This document shows positions 1 to 8,470 of a stretch of 64,000 nucleotides of DNA, piece after piece. Under the pieces are notes generated by a model. That model had not been told where the DNA came from, ran no database searches, and was given only the letters and a program-made list of their open reading frames with translations. Numbering within the stretch: position 1 is the stretch's first letter; every line of letters begins with the position of its first letter. The stretch is from NCBI GenBank assembly GCA_963524305.1, contig CAURGH010000009.1, positions 1 through 64,000 of the forward strand. Direction: 5' to 3'. The position numbers were made by a program, and so were the translations under genes. This stretch comes from JABCPH02 sp963524305 (GTDB lineage Bacteria; Fusobacteriota; Fusobacteriia; Fusobacteriales; Leptotrichiaceae).

Positions 1-154
1 AATATTCTCCATCTCCAACACTTGTATTATCAAAATAAAAGCCATCTATAATTATTGGGAAGTTTCCTATATAATCAGCTACTTTTTCAAAAAAATCATA
101 CTTATTCATTCCTAACTCTTCATAAAAATTTTCTTTTATTTTTTTTAAGCTCAC
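1..154 (-). CDS. hypothetical protein, N-terminal part
   Basis: A reading frame opens at a GTG (154) behind an SD-like GGTGG and runs off the left edge of the window without a stop. The visible 51 residues begin SLKKIKENFYEELGMNKYDF and are acidic and aromatic. I do not recognise the family. It starts 26 bp after the stop of the ATPase/nuclease gene, where small immunity or accessory genes are common in this kind of region, but nothing in the sequence proves a role. Confidence 0.5.
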   Translation of the reverse strand, partial: MSLKKIKENFYEELGMNKYDFFEKVADYIGNFPIIIDGFYFDNTSVGDGEY

Positions 155-164
155 TTTATTTCCC

Positions 165-1955
165 ACCTTTACTTAAACCTCTATCTAAAAACAACCTTCA
201 CTTCTTTCTCATAAAGCGCAACCCCAATCTTCAAAATATTCTTTATCCCTCTTGCCTTCAGTTTCGTATCATATTTCTTCTCATCAATTTGTTTCAACGC
301 CTTCTGTGCCCTCTCTTCCATCCCCTTTTTCGTCTTCGATATTTTAAATTCCATAAGGTACGCTTTCTCATTACTTTTTATCGGTATCATTGCGAGGTCA
401 TATCTTCCATATCCACTTTCATCATTTGAAATAATCTCATATTTCCCCATTAAAAATCCTACAAGCCCTATCATAAACACTTGATAAATCTTCTCCATTT
501 CCTTATCCAAGTCAAAATAACTTAACATATTTATCATTATTTCTCCCAATGTCTTCTCAAATTTCTTAATATCTCCATTTTCAAGTGCTTTTATCAAAAT
601 GTTAGTTTTTACTTCTGTTCCAAAAAATCTGTTCAAGAACATATTCCCAAAATATTTCCGTATTTCTTTATTTGGTATCTTTAAATTATAAATATTTGAA
701 TCGGATTCTTTTTCCTGATTTTTAGCTTTTGTCAAATATCCGCTATATAAAAGTAATTGCCATATCTCATCGTCGTTACTTAAAAGACTTTTTATAGTTG
801 TTCCATCTGAAATATATTTTTCAATACTTTTTCCATCAGTAAATCGTTTTAAATCATCATAAACACTTTCCCCGGCATGATCAAGCATATTCTCTAAAAG
901 CGTATTCCCCGAAACATTTGCCCAATATGCCTTGATTTCTCCATTGTCAATATAATTTACAATAGACCATGGATTATAGACTTCACTTTCTCCAAATAAA
1001 TATCCATTATACCATTCTTTAACTTCTTCAATTTTGTATTTCATATCAAAGTAATCAAGCATTTCAATCACTTCACTTTCAAGAAGTCCAAAATATTCTG
1101 AATATTTTTTATTCAATATCGTATCTACTTTTAAATTATTTAAACCAGAAAATATTCCTTCCTTTATAATCCTTGTTATTCCTGTCAAAATACCATATTT
1201 CAAGGAATTATTAGTTTTTAATGCTGAGCTGTAAAATGTTTGAAAAAAGTTTATCGCTTCATTGTAATATCCTTTATCAAAGGCATTTATTATTGGAGCA
1301 TCGTATTCATCTATTAAAATTATAACTTTTTCTCCATAATACTTATAAAGACTATCTGCCAAAAATTTTAAAGACATTATGTAGTCTGCATCTTCTTTTT
1401 CATAAAGCACTTTTTCAAATTTTCTTTTATCCCATTCATTCATTTTTTCTCTAATATACTCAAATTCAACATATAAATCAAAAATAAATAACTTCAATCT
1501 TTTTAAACATTCTTCCCAAGTATCTGCTTTTAAATCCTTCAATGAAACAAAAATTACAGGGTATTTCCCCTGTTCACTCATATATTCACTATTAGATACT
1601 TTCAAATTTTCAAAAAGTTTTTTATTTTCTTCTTTATTTTTTATATCAAAAAAATATTTCAACATCGACATATTCAATGTTTTTCCAAATCTACGTGGTC
1701 TTGTAAAAAGTGTTACAGGAGCTCTGTTTATCAATAATTCTTCTATTAACATCGTTTTATCTACATAGTAATAATCTTCGTTTATTATTCTTTCAAAATC
1801 TTCAATTCCCACAGGAACAGCTTTTTTTCTCATAAAATCACACCCTCTTTTATTTTTTTATAACTTTCAATATATTATACTATAACTTGATATTTAAAAT
1901 GAAGTCATTTGAACACTCTGTGACGCTTTCTTTTTAAATTTAAGGATTTGAAATA
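165..1955 (-). repeat. 1.8-kb repeated module, copy 1 (ATPase/nuclease plus flanks)
   Basis: Outside the coding region, the sequence just after the stop (AGGTTTAAGTAAA) and the ~120 bp before the start (including CGTCACAGAG and a shared AT-rich promoter-like tract) match those of the second ATPase gene. Homology ends abruptly on both sides. The mate is 5545-7350, same orientation. Confidence 0.75.
181..1833 (-). CDS. AAA-family ATPase / PD-(D/E)XK nuclease (DUF1703-type), copy 1
   Basis: A 550-residue protein with the two-part layout of the AAA-ATPase-like/DUF1703 family. The N-terminal ATPase has a P-loop variant RRFGKT (residues 47-52) and Walker B VIILIDEYD (170-178). The C-terminal restriction-like nuclease core has D479, E495 and K497 (YLMEFK). 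The biochemical role of the family is poorly known; large paralogous sets occur in Bacteroidetes and Fusobacteria. The start follows SD GAGGG. A second copy lies at 5558-7225 and the homology extends about 120 bp upstream and about 15 bp downstream, so the unit behaves as a duplicated module. All three nuclease residues are intact here, unlike in copy 2. Confidence 0.9.
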   Translation of the reverse strand: MRKKAVPVGIEDFERIINEDYYYVDKTMLIEELLINRAPVTLFTRPRRFGKTLNMSMLKYFFDIKNKEENKKLFENLKVSNSEYMSEQGKYPVIFVSLKDLKADTWEECLKRLKLFIFDLYVEFEYIREKMNEWDKRKFEKVLYEKEDADYIMSLKFLADSLYKYYGEKVIILIDEYDAPIINAFDKGYYNEAINFFQTFYSSALKTNNSLKYGILTGITRIIKEGIFSGLNNLKVDTILNKKYSEYFGLLESEVIEMLDYFDMKYKIEEVKEWYNGYLFGESEVYNPWSIVNYIDNGEIKAYWANVSGNTLLENMLDHAGESVYDDLKRFTDGKSIEKYISDGTTIKSLLSNDDEIWQLLLYSGYLTKAKNQEKESDSNIYNLKIPNKEIRKYFGNMFLNRFFGTEVKTNILIKALENGDIKKFEKTLGEIMINMLSYFDLDKEMEKIYQVFMIGLVGFLMGKYEIISNDESGYGRYDLAMIPIKSNEKAYLMEFKISKTKKGMEERAQKALKQIDEKKYDTKLKARGIKNILKIGVALYEKEVKVVFR

Positions 1956-1958
1956 ATT

Positions 1959-2348
1959 CTATAAATCATTTATTTCGACTTCAAGATAACTATTTATATC
2001 TCTCGGCATTTCTAAAAACTTCTTTTTTCCTAATAAAGCTTTTGTAAATTCTTCTATTGTACAACTCCAATTATCATAATCTTTAAACCAATCTGTAAAA
2101 TCTACTCTGTCTTTGAATAAAAAAAAATCTAATGTTTCTCCATAGCCCTCAACACATTCTTTTTCACCATTCTTTATTTTCTCTATTTCTTTTAGAAAAT
2201 AGTCTATTCCCTCAGATTTTATTTCAGTTAATTTCCTACTAAGAAATACAGAATAACCTATATTATATTTTTCTCCGTTAATAATACTACAGAATTCTCC
2301 CCATAATTCTCCATTTTTACTTATATAATAATAGAATTTCATTTTCAT
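1959..2348 (-). CDS. hypothetical protein, 129 aa
   Basis: Starts at ATG with a strong SD (AGGAGG, 6-7 nt spacing), which supports a real gene. The product is soluble and acidic, without signal peptide or membrane segment, and rich in Trp/Phe/Asp near DFTDWFKDYDNW (about residues 83-94). I do not recognise the family. Size, acidity and position among toxin fragments would suit an immunity protein; this is inference from context only. Confidence 0.65.
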   Translation of the reverse strand: MKMKFYYYISKNGELWGEFCSIINGEKYNIGYSVFLSRKLTEIKSEGIDYFLKEIEKIKNGEKECVEGYGETLDFFLFKDRVDFTDWFKDYDNWSCTIEEFTKALLGKKKFLEMPRDINSYLEVEINDL

Positions 2349-2432
2349 TTTATACCTCCTTCATAAATAGGCTATCCTAATGTAGGATTATAATTAATAC
2401 ATCCTTGCATTTGTATTCTTAATTCTAATTTT

Positions 2433-2648
2433 TTAAATATATATCATAATTTTTTCTTTATATTCCTTTAATTCTTCTTCCGTTATTTTATTAGGTATTT
2501 TTAACTTAGAAAATTCATTAACAAAATATTTAAATAAAAATCTATCTTTCATATTTAACATTTCTATCAAATGATTTTTGTCTTGTTCTTCGTAATATTT
2601 TTCTATAAATTTTCTTAATATTGCATATTCTTCTATCCACCCTTTCAT
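2433..2648 (-). CDS. hypothetical protein, 71 aa
   Basis: A short helical, charged protein (starts MKGWIEEYAILRKFIEKYY) with an ATG behind SD GAGGG. No domain recognised. It sits between a broken toxin fragment upstream and the 129-aa gene downstream, where immunity genes are expected, but there is no direct evidence of function. Confidence 0.55.
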   Translation of the reverse strand: MKGWIEEYAILRKFIEKYYEEQDKNHLIEMLNMKDRFLFKYFVNEFSKLKIPNKITEEELKEYKEKIMIYI

Positions 2649-2723
2649 AATGTTCCCTCTTTTCTCTTAATATTAAATCTGTTCTTGGATTTAGTAAAAT
2701 ATCCAATTTATCATATCTTATAT

Positions 2724-3084
2724 CTATTTTTCAACAGGAAACAATTGAAACGCACCACCTTTACCATGTTCAGAATACGATATAGTAAATGGTTCCAACT
2801 CCTTTTCAGTATCTCCATAAGCATAAAGAATTCTTACTTTTGAATTTCCTTTACTATTAAAATCAAAAGTTTCTCCTACAGAAACATTGCTCTAAGTACA
2901 ATTTTGATTATTAAGATTGTAATAATCATATGCTATCTGGTATCTGTCTCTTACCTGATATGCAGTATCAATTTTTTTAAATCCAAAATAAGATAATGGA
3001 GCAGACATTTCTTTTTTAGTAGCTTCATACCATTACATATATGCTGTTACTGGCAATGTTCTACTTGCTCCATTTGGACCTACA
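2724..3084 (-). pseudogene. broken gene remnant with two in-frame stops (secreted toxin or surface-protein tail)
   Basis: One frame can be read across ~120 codons from GPNGASRTLPVTAYM through SAPLSYFGFKKIDTAYQVRD to a final TAG at 2724-2726. It is interrupted by a TAA (before WYEATKK) and a TAG (before SNVSVGE). Both stops are one C-to-T change from Gln codons (CAA, CAG), so this looks like a gene decayed by point mutation. It has no start codon of its own and abuts the stop of the neighbouring toxin-like fragment. The original function is unknown. Confidence 0.6.
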
Positions 3085-3087
3085 TAC

Positions 3088-3783
3088 TTATTTATTCTTT
3101 TTAGAATTTAAAATTTCATTTAACACAGAAATTGCTATTTCATTATTTGAATCTAATTCTAAAATCTCTTTTGCTATCTTCTCTGCCTCATCATCATTCA
3201 TTAAATGTTCTGGAAGTCCGTAAAAACTTAATAATAATATTAAATTATCAATATTTTTTTCTAATGATACTAATTCTCTAGCATGAAAAATGCCAACAGC
3301 ATATGCACCTTCCATCCGACATAACACATAAGCCATTATACTTACAGATAAACTTAACCAAATCGTATTGCTTGTTTTTCTGAACATATATTGTGTAAAA
3401 CCATAAACACTCAAACTTTCTGTCCTATCGGCAATATTAAAATAAATTATATCATTTATTTCTTCATCACTCATATTTTTAAATTTTTTAGCTACTTTCT
3501 CATACTGAGCATTTAATATTCTTTCTTCAATTTCTTTTAGCATACTCTTATCGTATATTTTTATCATCTCTCTATTTATCTCCTTTACTATCCAATTATC
3601 GCTAACTTTTATTGTTCCATCTGGAAATTTTTTATATCTTACTTGCACCTTATGTCCATCAATATTTAAAGTTTTTTCAAAAACTTGTTTTTTTGAATTA
3701 AACACTTTTTTTGTCCATCTTTTAATATCTTTCTAATAATCTTTTTCATTTTTTCCCAATTTTTATCTGGAACAAGTCTTGAG
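3088..3783 (-). pseudogene. polymorphic toxin C-terminal fragment, frameshifted, cut by an IS end
   Basis: The 205-aa frame (GTG at 3705) has no good SD and continues upstream in another frame: SRLVPDKNWEKMKKIIRKIL, then KDGQKK, joining VFNSKKQ if the A7 run just before the GTG were A8. The restored N-terminus starts exactly at the edge of an IS3-type end (3784). A motif like GxSRxxPDxNWxxM followed by 'KFPDGTIKVSDNW' resembles the toxin tails of CDI/polymorphic toxins. The later part is helical and may be a second module. I read it as a truncated, frameshifted toxin tail. Confidence 0.5.
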
Positions 3784-3985
3784 TGTCCCCAAAATTTAGA
3801 CTATTTTTAAGCAATTTCTTCATTTCCTTTCCTTATGCCTTCTTCGTATTCATTCGGACTTGTAAATCCTATTTTACTGTGTATCTTGCTGTTATTATAC
3901 CATATTTCTATATACTCGTACATTCCGGTTCTTAAACTTTCTAGATTTTCAAATTTTTTTATTTTTAAGAATCTGTCGATTAAAA
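3784..3985 (-). mobile_element. IS3-family transposase C-terminal remnant with terminal repeat
   Basis: On the minus strand the sequence encodes MYEYIEIWYNNSKIHSKIGF then TSPNEYEEGI and a stop at 3807-3809. This is the C-terminal end of the IS3/IS150-type integrase (usual form YIxxWYNxxRxHSxLGxxxPxxYE). The element's right end follows (TGTCCCCAAAATTT at 3784-3797). The rest of the transposase is missing; on its upstream side the homology ends near 3985 against a sequence also present at 7545-7580. Confidence 0.8.
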
Positions 3986-4017
3986 AATTGTTTTAAATAT
4001 TCAAATTGTATACAATA

Positions 4018-4056
4018 CAAAAAAATAACCACTGTCTTTTACAACAACGATTATTT
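4018..4056 (-). terminator. terminator after the Imm49-like gene
   Basis: A 12-bp stem (4024-4035 with 4044-4055, two wobble pairs) is followed on the minus strand by a T run. It lies just after the stop of the 294-aa gene. A close copy is found at 7583-7621, together with ~40 bp of shared downstream sequence, which shows the two loci are related by duplication. Confidence 0.8.
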
Positions 4057-4063
4057 GAAAATT

Positions 4064-4948
4064 TTATAAATTTAAATTCCAACTGTTTTCCCATTCTTTC
4101 CATTCTTTCGGAGTTACTGTTGCCAAATCAAAATCTTTCATAAAATCATACGGATCTTCGTATTTTTCAAGAGGTGTTATGTCTATTAATTCTTTTGGTG
4201 CCACTTCATGATCTATTTCTAAATCTATTCCATGATATAATGCTATTTTGGCATATATTATAACATATACATGCAAGTAAAATTCATAATTTGGATTGTT
4301 ATCATTTGAAAATTTTCTTGCCACCTTCTGCTCCATCATTCCATTTATTGCTTTTTTCATTCCATCAATATCTTTATCTGCCAGAGCACTTAAAAATTCA
4401 TAGTGCAGTTCTCCATATTTATAATAACTGTCTTTCAATGGCTTTTCCAAATATGCAGTACATCTTTTTTTGACTTCTTCAAAATCTCCTCTTATTGCAT
4501 GAAGAATTACACGTATTAAGAAAAATGTTCCATAATCATTTTTTAAATAACCATATTTATTTTTTTCACTATCGTAATCATCAGGCATTATCATATCTAT
4601 ATTATTTTTGAAAAATGTTATAAAATCTGGATTGTTAGACATCAACATTTCAAACATTTGAGAAGCCTGAGTAAACAGCCTATTACTTCTACTACAACCC
4701 AATATTAATAATTTTTCACCTATATAGCAATTTAATCTGTGTTTTTTTATATTTTTTTCTATTAATAAATTTATTGAAGAGAATTTATTATAATAATTAG
4801 ATAAAATTTGCATACAAGCAAATTGATTTCCTTTTTTATTTTCTATATACTCCAATTCATCTTTATCAAAATTTTCTTCTTTTCCTAAAAAACTTGAAAT
4901 TAAATTAATTCCTTTTTCATATTTATTTTTACTTGCTACTACACTCAT
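4064..4948 (-). CDS. Imm49-like immunity protein
   Basis: A 294-residue helical soluble protein. The C-terminal segment YHGIDLEIDHEVAPKELI followed by a WENSW-type tail resembles the Imm49 family of immunity proteins that neutralise toxin tails of polymorphic toxin systems. It is directly downstream of a 68-aa orphan toxin-like tail (stop at 4979), the usual toxin-then-immunity order, and has its own terminator. Family assignment is from memory of the motif and should be treated as moderate; the coding call itself is solid. Confidence 0.65.
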   Translation of the reverse strand: MSVVASKNKYEKGINLISSFLGKEENFDKDELEYIENKKGNQFACMQILSNYYNKFSSINLLIEKNIKKHRLNCYIGEKLLILGCSRSNRLFTQASQMFEMLMSNNPDFITFFKNNIDMIMPDDYDSEKNKYGYLKNDYGTFFLIRVILHAIRGDFEEVKKRCTAYLEKPLKDSYYKYGELHYEFLSALADKDIDGMKKAINGMMEQKVARKFSNDNNPNYEFYLHVYVIIYAKIALYHGIDLEIDHEVAPKELIDITPLEKYEDPYDFMKDFDLATVTPKEWKEWENSWNLNL

Positions 4949-4978
4949 TTTAAATCCTTTCTTTTGATTATATTTTAT

Positions 4979-5185
4979 TTAATTTGTAATTCTTATAGGT
5001 ATAAAAATTAATTCCCCTGTTTTTTTATCTACTCCAACTAATCCTGTATTCAATTTTCCGCTATTCTTAGCATTTTTAATTGTATATTTAACAGGATTAT
5101 TGTTTTCTAATTTGTTTAATACATTTCTTACCCAGTCAGGAGACATCTGTCTAGCTCCACCTACCCCTTTATTTGAAACTCTCAT
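4979..5185 (-). CDS. orphan toxin C-terminal domain fragment, 68 aa
   Basis: Short frame beginning MRVSNKGVGGARQMSPDWV, then a helical part and the tail SGKLNTGLVGVDKKTGELIF. A 'GxxRQMSxxWVxxxLxxL' start and a compact alpha/beta tail look like the extreme C-terminus of a polymorphic toxin without its secretion part. No SD is obvious at the ATG, so it may not be translated. It stands right before the Imm49-like gene, which suggests a toxin cassette donor used for tip exchange. Function is inference. Confidence 0.45.
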   Translation of the reverse strand: MRVSNKGVGGARQMSPDWVRNVLNKLENNNPVKYTIKNAKNSGKLNTGLVGVDKKTGELIFIPIRITN

Positions 5186-5189
5186 AATT

Positions 5190-5491
5190 CTAATTTTCTT
5201 CTGCCAAATACTCTTTAGATGTCAAAATATTATATTTTTTTATTATATTACTAACTTCTTTACTTTTCAATAAAACTGGATTTATTTCTTTTATTTCTTT
5301 AATAAATTTTTTAGTAGTTACTTGTATTTCTGATATAAATTCTTCAAAATTAATTTTTTCCTCTTTGAAAAAAATATTCTTATTCTTATCTTCATCATAA
5401 AATTTATTATATACTTTTACAATATGTGAATTTTTTATTTTTGATTTTACTTTTTCTTCTTCAATTTGACTTATTGATAAACTGTTGTATA
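5190..5491 (-). pseudogene. start-less ORF remnant
   Basis: An open frame of ~100 codons (SISQIEEEKVKSKIKNSHIV onward, ending KEYLAEEN) stops at 5190-5192, 5 bp before the orphan toxin tail, but has no usable start codon. Upstream, in a different frame, 24 codons end GVATKGEYTTVYQ and run to the edge of the ATPase module at ~5545. The simplest reading is one gene broken by a frameshift and by insertion or duplication of the ATPase module. No family recognised. Confidence 0.4.
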
Positions 5492-5544
5492 CTCACCTTT
5501 AGTTGCAACTCCTGATGAATATACTCTTATTCCATTTTTATACT

Positions 5545-7350
5545 TTTACTTAAACCTCTATTTAAAAACAACCTTCACTTCTTTCCCATAAAACGCAATC
5601 CCAATCTTCAAAATATTCTTTATCCCTCTTGCCTTAAGCTTCGTATCATATTTTTTCTCATCAATCTGCTTCAACGCCTTCTCTGCTTTCTCTTCCATTC
5701 CCTTTTTCGTCTTCGATATTTTAAATTTCATAAGATAAGCCTTCTCGTTACTCTTTATTGGAATCATCGCAAGGTCATATCTTCCGTATCCACTCTCATC
5801 ATTTGAAATAATCTCATATTTCCCCATCAAAAATCCTACAAGTCCTATCATAAATACCTGATAAATCTTTTCCATTTCCTTGTCCAAGTCAAAATGACTC
5901 AGCATATTTATCATTATTTCTCCCAATGTCTTCTCAAATTTCTTAATATCTCCATTTTCAAGTGCTTTTATCAAAGTATTAGTTTTCACTTCTGTACCAA
6001 AAAATCTATTTAAAAACATATTACCAAAATATTTCCGTATTTCCTTATTTGGAATTCTCAAGTTATAAACATCTGTATATTCTGAAGTTACATCTATTTC
6101 TTTTTGTTTTTCATCTTTTGTTAAGTACCCACTATATAAAAGTAATTGCCATATTTCATCATCATTATTTAAAAGGCTTTTTATCGTAGTTCCATCCGAA
6201 ATATATTTTTCAATGCTTTCCCCATCGGTAAATCGTTTTAAATCATCATAAACACTTTCTCCAGCATGATCAATCATATTTTCTAAAAACGTATTTCCCG
6301 AAACGTTTGCCCAATATGCTTTAATTTCTTTTTTTCTTACATAATTTACAATGGACCAGGGATTATATACTTTACTTTCTCCAAAAATATACCCGTTATA
6401 CCATTCTCTAACTTCTTCAATTTTATATTTCATATCAAAATACTCAAGCATTTCAATCACTTCTCTTTCAAGAAGTCCAAAATATTCTGAATAATCCTTG
6501 CTTAAAATCGTATTTACATAAAGATTATTTAAACCTGAAAATATTCCTTCTTTTATGATTCTTGTTATCCCTGTTAAAACACCATATTTCAAGGAGCTAT
6601 TAGTCTTTAATGCTGAACTGTAAAATGTTTGAAAAAAGTTCATTGCTTCATTGTAGTATCCTTTATCAAAAGCATTTATTATTGGAGCATCGTATTCATC
6701 AATTAAAATTATGACTTTTTCTCCATAATATTTATTTAAGTAATTTGACAAATCTAGGAGTGAAGTTTTAAAACTTTGTTTGCTATCTCTCATTTCCCAA
6801 ATTTTATCAAATTGTCTTTTTTCAACAATATTTAATTTTTCTCTCACAAATTCATATTTATTAAAAATTTTATACATTGTTTTTTTTAGATTTTCAAAAC
6901 ATTTCTCCCAAGTATCTCCCTTTAAATCCTTCAGTGAAATGAAAATTACAGGATATTTTCCTTGCTCACTCATATATTCACTATTATATATTTTCAAATT
7001 TTCAAAAAGTTTTTTATTTTCTTCTTTATCTTTTACATCAAAAAAATATCTTAACATCGACATATTCAATGTTTTTCCAAATCTTCGTGGTCTTGTAAAA
7101 AGTGTTACAGGAGCTCTGTTTATCAATAATTCTTCTATTAACATCGTTTTATCTACATAATAATAATCTTCATTTATTATTCTTTCAAAATTTTCAATTC
7201 CCACAGGAACAGCTTTTTTTCTCATAAAATCACTCCCTCTTTTATTTTTTATAAATTTCTATATATTTAATTATACCACAACTTGATATTTAAAATAAAG
7301 TCATTTGAACGCTCTGTGACGCTTTCTTTTTAAATTTGAGGATTTGAAAT
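5545..7350 (-). repeat. 1.8-kb repeated module, copy 2 (ATPase/nuclease plus flanks)
   Basis: Second copy of the module at 165-1955, same orientation, with conserved 3' flank (AGGTTTAAGTAAA) and ~120 bp of conserved 5' flank ending near 7350. The flanking sequences on both sides differ from those of copy 1. Confidence 0.75.
5558..7225 (-). CDS. AAA-family ATPase / PD-(D/E)XK nuclease-like protein (DUF1703-type), copy 2, nuclease Glu lost
   Basis: A 555-residue paralogue of the gene at 181-1833. P-loop RRFGKT and Walker B VIILIDEYD are intact. In the C-terminal nuclease core the catalytic glutamate is a lysine: residue 500 reads YLMKFK against YLMEFK in copy 1, a GAA-to-AAA change at 5726-5728. 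The nuclease is therefore probably dead while the ATPase may still work. Most of the protein is nearly identical to copy 1, but residues ~102-165 and a short stretch near 385-400 are replaced by unrelated sequence, a mosaic pattern that suggests exchange of a specificity segment. Confidence 0.88.
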   Translation of the reverse strand: MRKKAVPVGIENFERIINEDYYYVDKTMLIEELLINRAPVTLFTRPRRFGKTLNMSMLRYFFDVKDKEENKKLFENLKIYNSEYMSEQGKYPVIFISLKDLKGDTWEKCFENLKKTMYKIFNKYEFVREKLNIVEKRQFDKIWEMRDSKQSFKTSLLDLSNYLNKYYGEKVIILIDEYDAPIINAFDKGYYNEAMNFFQTFYSSALKTNSSLKYGVLTGITRIIKEGIFSGLNNLYVNTILSKDYSEYFGLLEREVIEMLEYFDMKYKIEEVREWYNGYIFGESKVYNPWSIVNYVRKKEIKAYWANVSGNTFLENMIDHAGESVYDDLKRFTDGESIEKYISDGTTIKSLLNNDDEIWQLLLYSGYLTKDEKQKEIDVTSEYTDVYNLRIPNKEIRKYFGNMFLNRFFGTEVKTNTLIKALENGDIKKFEKTLGEIMINMLSHFDLDKEMEKIYQVFMIGLVGFLMGKYEIISNDESGYGRYDLAMIPIKSNEKAYLMKFKISKTKKGMEEKAEKALKQIDEKKYDTKLKARGIKNILKIGIAFYGKEVKVVFK

Positions 7351-7582
7351 ATTTTGAGAATTGGTTTGGGAACATGGACTGGAGAACATTGATGGAAATC
7401 TAAAAGGAACTATCTCAACTTCGATTTTGAATTTGTACAAAAATTTTATGCACTCTGGCATATATTATATTTTGAGTTTACACAAAATTTTGGACACTCT
7501 TATCAATATTGTTTCATCTTTTTTTACTTTTATAGAATCTGTTGGGTAAAAAATTGTTTTAAATATCTAAATTATATGTGGT
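7351..7582. mobile_element. nested IS scars between ATPase module and terminator
   Basis: No gene is supported here. The left part (7351-7455) is non-repeated. 7459-7500 carries an IS end-like repeat shared with 53374-53417 and 57118-57160. 7510-7580 matches the sequence after the Imm49 terminator, including the first codons of the IS3 transposase remnant (FYKSKK-like), now truncated. The order shows one element inserted in the debris of another. Confidence 0.55.
7459..7500 (+). repeat. IS-end-like dispersed repeat, copy A
   Basis: About 42 bp with core TTTTGAGTTTACACAAAAT followed by TTGGACACTC. Two other copies occur at 53374-53417 (opposite strand) and 57118-57160. The form (outer GAGNGT, then AT-rich) looks like the terminal inverted repeat of an IS256-type element; the transposase is absent. 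Confidence 0.65.
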
Positions 7583-7621
7583 ACAAAAAAATAACCGCTG
7601 TCTTTTACAACAACGGTCATT
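7583..7621 (-). terminator. terminator after the small secreted-protein gene
   Basis: Stem 7590-7601 with 7610-7621 (12 bp, two wobbles) and a T run on the minus strand. Near-duplicate of the terminator at 4018-4056. Confidence 0.8.
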
Positions 7622-7629
7622 TTGAAGTT

Positions 7630-7854
7630 TTAGTTTTCATTATCTTCGTTTGTTGAAGATTTTTTTAATTCCTTTAATGCTTCTGAACCAATTATATTAG
7701 ATTGACTAAAATCTAATGTTTTTTCTAAATTTTCATCAATTTTATCAGCAACAACTTGTCTTGATGGACTTTTTAACTTAATTACTTCATTATTTTTAGC
7801 AACTGCATTTAAGCAGCAGATTGTAAATATAGTTCCTAATAATAATTTTTTCAT
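7630..7854 (-). CDS. small secreted protein, 74 aa
   Basis: The start is set at ATG 7854 because a strong SD (AAGGAGG) lies 6 nt before it; a longer frame from 7881 has none. The product begins MKKLLLGTIFTICCLNAVAK, a typical signal peptide, and leaves ~55 charged residues (ends STNEDNEN). No domain recognised. It lies after a frameshifted lipoprotein gene and before a terminator. Periplasmic or surface location is inferred from the signal. Confidence 0.7.
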   Translation of the reverse strand: MKKLLLGTIFTICCLNAVAKNNEVIKLKSPSRQVVADKIDENLEKTLDFSQSNIIGSEALKELKKSSTNEDNEN

Positions 7855-7901
7855 TTCATTTCCTCCTTTTTTCAAGAACAAATTCTCAAAAAATCAATAA
7901 A

Positions 7902-8469
7902 TTACTCAAATTTACCGTCAATACAATTATGAGTAAATCCATTTTTTTCTTTAATTTTTTTTAATATTTCCTTTACATTTTTAACATGTCCTTCTGACTC
8001 ATAAGTATATATATATATACCCTTTTAAATCAGAAATAGCTTTTAAGCCATTATACATATTCATTGAGTTTTCTATTATTCTTCCTGGGCATGTTTTATC
8101 ATAATCAAAACGAAAAGGAAGACCATATCCTGTTCTTGCATCTTTAAGAGTTTGAGTATATTTTCCAATTACCACTCCTTCTGGTAACCATAATGTAATT
8201 TCTTTTCCATCAACATAATATATATTTTTTTCTGTTAACCCCCTATTTACTATATTTTGTAATAATAATTCTATTTTCTGTTTATATTTAGGATTATACA
8301 CTGCTCGTGGTCCATCTTTTTTATACAAATCTGTATTAGTAGAAGTATACGTAGAAGGAGTTCCACCATAAGCTACTACAGCCTGTTCATAGGCATATTG
8401 AAGATAACCGCACGAATTTAGAAACAATAAAAAGATAAATCCCATAATAAAATACTTTGTCTTTCTCAT
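7902..8469 (-). pseudogene. lipoprotein gene with frameshift at a (TA)7 tract
   Basis: ATG at 8469 gives a signal with lipobox FLNSC|G (cleavage before the Cys near residue 20), then ~130 residues with no recognised domain. The frame stops at 7999, right after a 14-nt TATATA tract (8006-8019). One more TA would continue it in frame as TYESEGHVKNVKEILKKIKE to a stop at 7902-7904. The tail looks genuinely coding (charged helix, no stops). Either a pseudogene, a sequencing error, or a phase-variable lipoprotein. Its ATG is 1 nt after the stop of the upstream gene, so the two are co-transcribed. Confidence 0.6.
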
Positions 8470-8470
8470 A

